DNA of 64,000 nucleotides, taken from assembly GCA_016716715.1 (NCBI GenBank), contig JADJVE010000003.1, forward strand, positions 62,001 to 126,000. Direction: 5' to 3'. The translations under genes were made by a program, and so were the position numbers. Positions within the stretch are counted from its first letter, which is position 1. The number at the start of each line of letters is the position of its first letter. Origin of the DNA: Acidobacteriota bacterium. Lineage in GTDB: Bacteria; Acidobacteriota; Thermoanaerobaculia; UBA5066. Positions 58,085 through 64,000 of this stretch are shown here, piece by piece. Under the pieces are notes generated by a model. That model did no database searches. It was not told where the DNA came from and saw only the letters and a list, made by a program, of their open reading frames with translations.

Positions 58085-58719
58085 TGGCCGATCTCCGGAG
58101 CTTCGTTTACCTCGACTCGATGCAGCCGCAGGTCGCGGCCTACATCGGGACGGTCGCCCGGGGTTTCCTCCCGGTCGCGCACGAAGCCTCCCTGATCGTC
58201 GAGATCTCGCCGGGCATCGAGATCAACCGCGTGACGGACGTCGCCGTGAAGGCGACCGACGTCCGCCCGGGCATGCAGGTGGTCGAGCGCCTCTACGGAA
58301 TGCTCGAGATCCACAGCGTCTCGCAGGCCGAGGTCCGGCAGGCCGGCGCCGCGATCCTCGCCGCGCTTTCCCTGAACGAGGCCGACCGGATCAAGCCGCG
58401 GGTCCTCTCGTCGCAGGTCATCCGGCGCGTCGACGCCCTCCAGGCGCAGCTGATCAACCGCGACCGGCAGGGAATGATGCTCGTGGCCGGCGAGTCGCTG
58501 TACATCCTCGAGGTCGAGCCCGCGGCCTACGCCGCCTTCGCCGCGAACGAGGCCGAGAAGGCCGCGGAGATCAACGTCGTGGACGTGCGGATGACCGGGG
58601 CGTTCGGGCGCGTCTACCTCGGTGGCGCGCAGCGGGACATCGACGTGGCTTCGGTCGCCGCCATCCGGGCGATCGAGTCGCTCACCGGGCGCGAGGCGCA
58701 GAAGGGCCGGAGGGACTGA
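58084..58719 (+). CDS. BMC-T shell protein, double-layer type, copy 1
   Basis: A 211-residue tandem-BMC-domain trimer subunit. It shows RSFVYLDSMQPQVAAYIGTVARGFLPV, ISPGIEINRVTDVAVKATDV and YILEVEPAAYAAFAANEAEKAAE, close to the Haliangium ochraceum stacked-trimer protein as I remember it. These trimers dimerise face to face and have gated central pores for larger metabolites. Its ATG shares one base with the fusion-protein stop, so the two are coupled. A close paralogue follows five bases later. Confidence 0.93.
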   Translation: MADLRSFVYLDSMQPQVAAYIGTVARGFLPVAHEASLIVEISPGIEINRVTDVAVKATDVRPGMQVVERLYGMLEIHSVSQAEVRQAGAAILAALSLNEADRIKPRVLSSQVIRRVDALQAQLINRDRQGMMLVAGESLYILEVEPAAYAAFAANEAEKAAEINVVDVRMTGAFGRVYLGGAQRDIDVASVAAIRAIESLTGREAQKGRRD

Positions 58720-58724
58720 GAGCG

Positions 58725-59351
58725 GTGATCGACCTTCGGAGCTACGTCTTTCTCGACTCCCTTCAGGAGCAGCACGCGGCCTTCATCGGGACGGTGGCGA
58801 AGGGCTTCCTCCCCGTTGGCGGACAGGCCTCTCTCTTCATCGAGGTCTCCCCCGGGATCGCCGTCAACCGGCTCACCGACATCGCGGTCAAATCCACATC
58901 CGTCACGCCCGGGATGCAGATCGTCGAGCGGCTCTACGGACTGCTCGAAGTCCACCACGACGAGCAGGCGGAGGTGCGTCGCGCAGGCGAGGCGATTCTC
59001 CGGGAGATCGGCAAGACCGAGGGCGACCGGTTGAAACCCGAGATCCTGTCCTCGACCGTGATCCGGGGCCTCGACGACCGTCAGACCCAGCTCATCAACC
59101 GCACGCGCCACGGCCACATGATCGTGGCGGGCCAGTCCCTCTACATCCTGGAATGCCAGCCTGCCGCATACGCCGCTCTGGCGGCGAACGAGGCGGAGAA
59201 GGCGGCGGACATCAAGGTGCTGGAGATCGTCACGTTCGGCTCGTTCGGACGGGTCTACCTGGCGGGCGCGGACCGCGACATCGACGTCGCCCTGCCCGCG
59301 GCCGAGCGGGCGATCGCGGGCCTTTCCGGGCGCGCCGCGAAGTCCTCATAA
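58725..59351 (+). CDS. BMC-T shell protein, double-layer type, copy 2
   Basis: A 208-residue paralogue of the preceding gene (YVFLDSLQEQHAAFIGTVAKGFLPV, ISPG-type region reading VSPGIAVNRLTDIAVKSTSV, then AAYAALAANEAEKAAD). It starts at GTG 58725. Having two stacked trimers of the same class, side by side, suggests a pair of differently gated pores or mixed stacks. Confidence 0.93.
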   Translation: MIDLRSYVFLDSLQEQHAAFIGTVAKGFLPVGGQASLFIEVSPGIAVNRLTDIAVKSTSVTPGMQIVERLYGLLEVHHDEQAEVRRAGEAILREIGKTEGDRLKPEILSSTVIRGLDDRQTQLINRTRHGHMIVAGQSLYILECQPAAYAALAANEAEKAADIKVLEIVTFGSFGRVYLAGADRDIDVALPAAERAIAGLSGRAAKSS

Positions 59352-59374
59352 ACGTCATGAAACGTCGTAACGTC
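59351..59374 (+). repeat. Three AACGTC repeats before the BMC-H gene
   Basis: AACGTC at 59351, 59361 and 59369, in the 54-base gap ahead of the hexamer gene, followed by GGGAGGA near 59394. They could form an operator or an mRNA structure. Confidence 0.45.
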
Positions 59375-59405
59375 ACCAAAGCAGAAACGGACAGGGAGGA
59401 TCGAA

Positions 59406-59726
59406 ATGGCTGAAGCACTGGGGATGATCGAATGCCGCTCCTTCGCCGCGATGGTCGAAGCGGCCGACGCGATGGTGAAGGCCGCGAAGGTCGAGCTCGT
59501 GAGCTACGAGAAGACGGGGGGCGGCTTCGTGACCGCCATCATCCGGGGAGACGTCGCGGCCGTGAAAGCGGCCGTGGACGCGGGCCAGAACGGGGCAACG
59601 CGCGTCGGCGACATCGTCACCACGCACATCATCGCCCGCCCGCACGTCAACGTCGACCTCGTCCTTCCGCTCGGCCGAAAGGCGGAGGTCGAGAAGGAGA
59701 TCGGCGCGCACGGCGGCAAGAAGTAG
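59406..59726 (+). CDS. BMC-H hexameric shell protein
   Basis: A 106-residue single BMC domain (ALGMIECRSFAAMVEAADAM, VELVSYEKTGGGFVTAIIRG, DVAAVKAAVDAG). It forms the main hexagonal facets of the shell. It has the longest intergenic region of the operon upstream and a strong ribosome site, which fits the need for many copies. The C-terminal VEKEIGAHGGKK is short and basic. Confidence 0.96.
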   Translation: MAEALGMIECRSFAAMVEAADAMVKAAKVELVSYEKTGGGFVTAIIRGDVAAVKAAVDAGQNGATRVGDIVTTHIIARPHVNVDLVLPLGRKAEVEKEIGAHGGKK

Positions 59727-59759
59727 GTCGAGCGATGGTGAACGGGAGGCGGTGAGGCC

Positions 59760-60077
59760 ATGCTCCTGGCAAAAGTCGTCGGGACCGTCGTGGCGACACG
59801 GAAGGACGCGAAAATCGAGGGGCTCAAGTTTCTGCTGCTCCGGCAGGTGAACCCCGAGAACCTCAAGGAGGGCGGCTTCGTGGTCGCGAACGACGCGGTG
59901 GGCTGCGGCGTCGGCGAGTACGTGCTCTACGCGTCCGGCTCCTCCGCCCGTCAGACCGAGGTCACGAAGGACCGCCCCTGCGACGCCGTCATCATGGCGA
60001 TCGTCGACACCTGGGAGATCGGCGGGCAGACCCTCTTCGAGAAGCACTCGTCCGAGCACGGGTACCGGGGCGCCTGA
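59760..60077 (+). CDS. BMC-P pentamer vertex protein, copy 1
   Basis: A 105-residue EutN/CcmL-family protein. It has AKVVGTVVATRKDAKIEGLKFLLLR, the family's GCGVGEYVLYASGSSAR and the C-terminal VIMAIVDTWEI. Pentamers cap shell vertices. The extension after the core (GQTLFEKHSSEHGYRGA) is longer than in the two later copies and may face outward. Confidence 0.95.
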   Translation: MLLAKVVGTVVATRKDAKIEGLKFLLLRQVNPENLKEGGFVVANDAVGCGVGEYVLYASGSSARQTEVTKDRPCDAVIMAIVDTWEIGGQTLFEKHSSEHGYRGA

Positions 60078-60096
60078 CGATGGAGCGGGTTGACCC

Positions 60097-61524
60097 GTGA
60101 GCTCGGCTCACGACCCCGGGCAGATCCGCCGCCTGGCCGAGATCATCGCCCGGGAGCTCATGAAGGAGGCGGGCACGGGGGCCCGACCGCCCTCGGCGGG
60201 AGGCGGTGCCTTCTCGAGCCTCGACGACGCCGTCGCTGCGGCGGCCGTCGCGTTCCGGGCCCTCGACGCGATCGGCCTCGAGAAGCGGCACGCGATCGTC
60301 GATTCGATGCGCGAAGCCATGCGGGCAAACGCGCGTTCCCTGGCGGCCATGGCCGTCGAGGAGACGGGCCTCGGGCGCGTGGAGGACAAGCTCCGGAAGA
60401 ACCTCCTCGTCACGAACAAGACCCCGGGTCCCGAGGAACTGACGCCCACAGCCGTGTCGGGAGACCACGGTCTCGTTCTCGTCGAGCCGGCTCCGTTCGG
60501 CGTCATCGGGGCGATCACGCCGGTCACGAACCCGTCCTCGACGATCATCTGTAACTCGATCGGAATGGTGGCCGCGGGGAACACCGTCGTGTTCAACCCG
60601 CACCCGTCCGCCGCGAAGGTCTCGCGGGAGACGGTCCGCCTGCTGGACGAGGCGATCGTGAAGGCGGGGGGGCCGCCCAACACGGTCGTCTGCATGGCCG
60701 AGCCGTCCATTCAGTCGGCGGGCGAGCTGATGAAGCACCCGAGGATCCGGCTCCTGGTCGTCACGGGAGGCGGCGCGGTCGTGGCCGCCGCGATGAATTC
60801 CGGCAAGCGGGCCATCTGCGCCGGGCCCGGCAATCCGCCCGCCGTCGTCGACGAAACGGCCGACATCGAAAAGGCCGGGCGGGACATCGTCTTCGGGCAT
60901 TCCTTCGACAACAACGTCATCTGCACGGACGAAAAAGAGGTCATCGCCGTCGACTCCATCGCCGACGCCCTGAAGGGTGCGATGAAGAAGGCGGGGGCGT
61001 TCGAGCTTCCCGCCCGCGACCTCTCGCGTCTCGAGAACGTGATCTTCGAGAAGGGGGCCGGGCCGCGCGGCCACGCCGTCGTGAACAAGAAGTTCATCGG
61101 GAAGGACGCTTCGGTGATCCTGCGCGAGCTGGGCATCACGGCGGGGCCCGAGGTGCGGACGGTTCTCGTGGAGGTCCCAAACGAGCACCCCCTCGTCTGG
61201 ACGGAGCAGATGATGCCGGTTCTCCCGCTGACGCGCGTGAAGAACGTGAACGAGGCGATCGACCTCGCCGTCGCGGCCGAGGGCGCCTGCTTCCACACCG
61301 CCTCCATGCACTCCCACGACCTCTCGGCACTTTCGACCATGGCGCGCCGCTGCAACTGCTCGATCTTCGTGAAGAACGGACCGAACCTCGCCGGACTCGG
61401 GTACGGCGGCGAAGGGCACACGTCGTTCACCATCGCATCCCCGACCGGCGAGGGGCTGACGAGCCCGCGGTCGTTCTCCCGGTGGCGGCGCTGCACGCTC
61501 GTCGACCATTTCCGGATCGTGTGA
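60097..61524 (+). CDS. CoA-acylating aldehyde dehydrogenase (PduP/EutE-like), microcompartment
   Basis: A 475-residue enzyme. Residues about 7-24 (PGQIRRLAEIIARELMKE) form an amphipathic helix with a disordered linker, a typical encapsulation peptide. The catalytic domain shows VEPAPFGVIGAITPVTNPSS, VTGGGAVVAAAMNSGKRAI and the nucleophile Cys276 in SFDNNVICTDEKEV. It oxidises aldehyde (probably acetaldehyde from the aldolase) to acyl-CoA with NAD+. No phosphotransacylase or alcohol dehydrogenase lies in the window, so cofactor recycling inside the shell is not explained. The start is GTG 60097. Confidence 0.94.
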   Translation: MSSAHDPGQIRRLAEIIARELMKEAGTGARPPSAGGGAFSSLDDAVAAAAVAFRALDAIGLEKRHAIVDSMREAMRANARSLAAMAVEETGLGRVEDKLRKNLLVTNKTPGPEELTPTAVSGDHGLVLVEPAPFGVIGAITPVTNPSSTIICNSIGMVAAGNTVVFNPHPSAAKVSRETVRLLDEAIVKAGGPPNTVVCMAEPSIQSAGELMKHPRIRLLVVTGGGAVVAAAMNSGKRAICAGPGNPPAVVDETADIEKAGRDIVFGHSFDNNVICTDEKEVIAVDSIADALKGAMKKAGAFELPARDLSRLENVIFEKGAGPRGHAVVNKKFIGKDASVILRELGITAGPEVRTVLVEVPNEHPLVWTEQMMPVLPLTRVKNVNEAIDLAVAAEGACFHTASMHSHDLSALSTMARRCNCSIFVKNGPNLAGLGYGGEGHTSFTIASPTGEGLTSPRSFSRWRRCTLVDHFRIV

Positions 61525-61534
61525 CGCGGACGTG

Positions 61535-62137
61535 ATGGAGGAGAGCTCCGGCCCCGCCCTCGCGATGCTCCTCTTTGGCGAGATCCCGCCGGGCCTGCGC
61601 GTTCTCGACGCCCTCGCCAAGGAAGCGGAGGTGGACGTGCTCCGGACGGGCACGATCCACTGCGGCCACTACCTGATCCTGTTCGGCGGAGAGGTCGGGC
61701 CGGTGGAGCGCTCGTGGCGCCGCGCGCTCGACGCCGCGGGACCCTCCGTCGTCGACGAGATGCTCCTCCCGAACGCCGAGGCGCGACTCGCGCCCGCGAT
61801 CGGGACAGGGGCCATCCGCTGGCCCGCGCCCGGCGACACGCTCGGCGTCCTGCAGGCCGCGACGCCGCCGGCGCTCGTTCGGGCCGTCGACGCCGCGCTC
61901 AAGGGGGCGCTCGTGGAGCTCGTGGAACTGCGCGTCGGGGACGGCCTTGGCGGCAAGGCGATCGCGAGCCTCTGGGGCGAGACGCACGACGTCGAGGCCG
62001 CGATCGACCTCGCGCGGGCCTCCCTCGAGAAGGCGGGCGCCACGGGCGCTTCGACCGCCGTCATCCCGCGGGCCGATCCGGCCGTCCGCGAAGCCCTCGG
62101 CTCGGGGAGCCGATTCTTCAAGGAGTTCCGGGGATGA
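61535..62137 (+). CDS. BMC-T shell protein, single-layer type
   Basis: A 200-residue tandem-domain protein of a different class from the two earlier trimers: LAMLLFGEIPPGLRVLDALA, TIHCGHYLILFGGEVGPVERS, then GDTLGVLQAATPPALVRAVDAAL and GDGLGGKAIASLWGETHDVEAA. It matches the single-layer trimer (T1 class). ATG 61535 lies directly after an in-frame GTG at 61532, which is an alternative start. It overlaps the next gene by four bases. Confidence 0.92.
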   Translation: MEESSGPALAMLLFGEIPPGLRVLDALAKEAEVDVLRTGTIHCGHYLILFGGEVGPVERSWRRALDAAGPSVVDEMLLPNAEARLAPAIGTGAIRWPAPGDTLGVLQAATPPALVRAVDAALKGALVELVELRVGDGLGGKAIASLWGETHDVEAAIDLARASLEKAGATGASTAVIPRADPAVREALGSGSRFFKEFRG

Positions 62138-62421
62138 AATTGGGCAGGGTCATCGGCACGCTCGTGGCGACGATGAAGCCCGACGCGATGAAGGGGCTCA
62201 AGCTCCTCATCGTCCGCCCGCTCACGGCGGACCTCAAGGACGACGGCGAGCCGTTCGTGGCCACCGACGCGTCCGCGCAGGCTTCCTCCGGCGACCTCGT
62301 CACGTGGGAGGCGTCTCGCGAGGCGGCCCTCCTTCACGACCCGTGGTTCATTCCGGTCGACCACGCCATCGTCGGAATCGTCGACCAGCACGCGCTGGAG
62401 AGTCCGGAGCGGGCGCCATGA
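62134..62421 (+). CDS. BMC-P pentamer vertex protein, copy 2
   Basis: A 95-residue EutN/CcmL-family protein (LGRVIGTLVATMKPDAMKGL, VDHAIVGIVDQHAL). It diverges in the usual glycine-rich turn (ASAQASSGDLVTWEASREAAL in place of GAGxGDxVL), so its vertex fit may differ. Four-base overlaps join it to both neighbours. Confidence 0.92.
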   Translation: MKLGRVIGTLVATMKPDAMKGLKLLIVRPLTADLKDDGEPFVATDASAQASSGDLVTWEASREAALLHDPWFIPVDHAIVGIVDQHALESPERAP

Positions 62422-62714
62422 TCATGGGGCGCGTCCTCGGGACGGTCGTCTGCACCGTCCAGCACCCGTTCTACGCCGGGAGAAAGCAACTCCTCGTGGG
62501 AGCGGTCCTGCCGGACGGGACGCTCGACGGCGCCCGGTACATCCTCGCGCTCGACATGGTCGGGGCCGGCGTGGGCCAGACCGTCCTCGTTGAAGACGAG
62601 GGGAACTCAGCGCGCCAGATCCTCGGTGATCCGAAGGCGCCGGTGAGGTCGCTCATCGTGGCGATCGTGGACGAAGTGGACGTGCCGGTTACCGGGTCGC
62701 CTCAGAGGTCGTAA
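62418..62714 (+). CDS. BMC-P pentamer vertex protein, copy 3
   Basis: A 98-residue EutN/CcmL-family protein with typical motifs GRVLGTVVCTVQHPFYAGRK, DMVGAGVGQTVLVEDEGNSAR and LIVAIVDEVDV. It is the last gene of the shell operon and its end overlaps the converging glnA by 13 bases. With it the operon holds three pentamer types. Confidence 0.94.
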   Translation: MIMGRVLGTVVCTVQHPFYAGRKQLLVGAVLPDGTLDGARYILALDMVGAGVGQTVLVEDEGNSARQILGDPKAPVRSLIVAIVDEVDVPVTGSPQRS

Positions 62715-64000
62715 TAGAGCTCGATCTCGTAGGGGTGCGGGCGGTTCCTCACCTCGCGGTCCTCCTCGCGCTTCTTCTGGATCCAGCGCGGGACGAGGTC
62801 GGCGGGGAAGACGCCGTCTTTCACGAGGAACGCGTGGTCGGTCTCGAGCGCGTCGAGCGATTCGTCGAGCGCGGTCGGGAGGGCGCGTATCTTCGCCTTC
62901 ACCTCGGCCGGCAGCGCCATGACGTCGCCGTCGAACGGTCCGAAGCCGAGCGCTGTCGGGTCCATCTTCTTCTCGATGCCGTCGAGGCCCGCGAGGAGCT
63001 GCGCCGCCATCGCGAGGTACGGGTTGCACGTGGCGTCGGGCGGGCGGAACTCGAACCGCGCGCTCTCGGGGCGGTTCGCGTACTTCGGAATCCGGATCGC
63101 CGCGCTGCGGTTTCCGAGCGAGTAGATCGCGGTGACGGGCGCCTCGAAGCCCGGGACGAGGCGGCGGTACGAGTTCGTCGAGGGGTTCGTGAGCGCCATC
63201 ACGGCCGCGCCGTGGTGGAGGAGGCCGCCGATCGCGAAGCGCCCGGTCTCGCTCACGCAGCCGTAACCCGCGGGGTCGAAGTAGGCATTGCGCTCGCCGT
63301 CGAAGACGAGCTGGTGGCAGTGCATGCCGCTGCCCGCCTCGCCGTAGAGCGGCTTCGGCATGAACGTGGCCGTGAGCCCCATCTTCTTCGCGGCGCGCCG
63401 GACGACGTACTTGACCATGAGGACGGCGTCGCACGCGTCGAGGAGCGGGAGGAGCGGGATCTCGATCTCGCACTGGCCGGGCCCGCCCACCTCGTGGTGG
63501 TGGTACTTCACGGGGACGCCGACCGACTCGAGGATGCGCGAGATCTTCGTCCGCGCGTCGTCGAGGTGGTCCTGCGGCGGGAGCGCGTGATAGCCGCCGT
63601 GCCGGGGGATCGTGAACCCCGAGCCGAGCTCGTGGCTCCGCCAGTCCGCCTCGGACGATTCCACGCGGTAGCTCGCGACGTTCACGCCGTTCTCGTAGGC
63701 GACGCCGTCGAACAGGTAGAACTCGAACTCCGGGCCCCAGAGGCTCCTCGTTCCGACTCCGCTCGCGCGGAGGCGCTCCTCGGCGCGCTTGGCGATCGTG
63801 CGCGGGTCGAAGAGAACCGGCGAGCGGTCGTCGGCCTCGAGAATCCGGCAGAGGAAGCTGAGCGTTTTCTCCTCGGGGAACGGGTCGAGAAAGGCCGTCG
63901 TGAGGTCGGGGACGAGGACAAGGTCGCCGGACTTCACGGAGCGCAGGCCCACGGACGAGCCGTCGAATCCGACGCCGTCTTCCATCAGCTCGGGCGTGAA
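62702..64000 (-). CDS. glnA: Type I glutamine synthetase, 5' end beyond window
   Basis: The frame is open to the right edge (F-T-P-E-L-M before EDGVGFDGSS), so only the C-terminal 432 residues or so are here. Motifs are present: LWGPEFEFYLFD, VEVGPGQCEIEI-type GGPGQCEIEIPL, LYGEAGSGMHCHQ, STNSYRRLVPGFEAP and RIPKYANRPESARFEFRPPD. It forms glutamine from glutamate, ammonia and ATP. At the place of the adenylylated Tyr (NLYDLPPEE in E. coli) it reads DVMALPAEV, so control by adenylylation is unlikely. It converges on the shell operon. Confidence 0.96.
   Translation of the reverse strand, partial: FTPELMEDGVGFDGSSVGLRSVKSGDLVLVPDLTTAFLDPFPEEKTLSFLCRILEADDRSPVLFDPRTIAKRAEERLRASGVGTRSLWGPEFEFYLFDGVAYENGVNVASYRVESSEADWRSHELGSGFTIPRHGGYHALPPQDHLDDARTKISRILESVGVPVKYHHHEVGGPGQCEIEIPLLPLLDACDAVLMVKYVVRRAAKKMGLTATFMPKPLYGEAGSGMHCHQLVFDGERNAYFDPAGYGCVSETGRFAIGGLLHHGAAVMALTNPSTNSYRRLVPGFEAPVTAIYSLGNRSAAIRIPKYANRPESARFEFRPPDATCNPYLAMAAQLLAGLDGIEKKMDPTALGFGPFDGDVMALPAEVKAKIRALPTALDESLDALETDHAFLVKDGVFPADLVPRWIQKKREEDREVRNRPHPYEIELYYDL

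Noticed and set aside
56642..62714. Ethanolamine or propanediol microcompartment
   Set aside because: There is no B12-dependent lyase/dehydratase, glycyl-radical enzyme or phosphotransacylase; the signature enzymes are RpiB and DeoC.

Overview
This is a 64 kb window of very GC-rich DNA (roughly 70% by eye) from a Gram-negative bacterium. An Oar-like TonB receptor, periplasmic adaptors, a LolC/E-type permease, a PrsK/PrsR-type two-component pair and many secreted proteins of unknown function fit Acidobacteriota best; this is inference without a marker-gene search. Genes are packed tightly with many 1-4 base start/stop overlaps. No stretch over about 300 bases lacks a gene. I saw no tRNA, rRNA, CRISPR array, prophage or insertion sequence.

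Layout. 1-3.8 kb: the end of an NagX-like membrane acyltransferase, an orphan efflux adaptor and a PrsK/PrsR-like kinase and sigma54 activator. 3.9-9.4 kb: a well-matched sigma54 promoter drives a small protein made of eight 9-residue repeats. Facing it across a shared terminator is an operon for a STAS protein, a triple-GAF/HlyD adaptor and a PqqD-like/M50-protease/HlyD protein, together a candidate undescribed peptide maturation or export system. 9.4-14.1 kb: amino-sugar recycling (NagA, MurQ, sugar kinase) and a membrane glycosyltransferase with TPRs. 14.1-28 kb: a frameshifted TonB receptor, APC permease, HigBA, a type IIA topoisomerase B subunit, small secreted and Fe-S proteins, a twice-frameshifted RNA methyltransferase, a radical SAM protein with unusual cysteine spacing, a Crp/Fnr regulator and CreD. 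28.2-41.2 kb: a complete [NiFe] hydrogenase island, with the maturation operon hypF-C-D-E-A-B, a Rieske protein and a nickel transporter on the minus strand, divergent from hybO-A-B-C-D on the plus strand. 41.2-56.6 kb: a sugar-nucleotide-type dehydrogenase, globin, two paralogous small membrane proteins around an M43 protease, a GAF/sigma54 activator, a fused MeaB-methylmalonyl-CoA epimerase, VapBC, aroF-carA, paralogous secreted proteins and a LolC/E-like permease. 56.6-62.7 kb: a compact bacterial microcompartment operon with one BMC-H, three BMC-T and three BMC-P shell genes, an acylating aldehyde dehydrogenase and an RpiB-DeoC fusion. 62.7-64 kb: the 3' part of glnA.

How the genes work together. 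The microcompartment enzymes would cleave deoxyribose 5-phosphate to glyceraldehyde 3-phosphate and acetaldehyde, and turn the acetaldehyde into acetyl-CoA inside a shell whose subunit set matches that of Haliangium ochraceum. The hydrogenase island would pass electrons from periplasmic H2 oxidation to quinone through HybA/HybB. Across the window a short AT-richer motif (consensus close to GAAGATTTCTT-A/T-GAAGG-TGAAGAG) recurs inside unrelated coding genes, including a perfect 26-base match between two of them. This looks like a dispersed genomic signal or an in-frame palindromic element.
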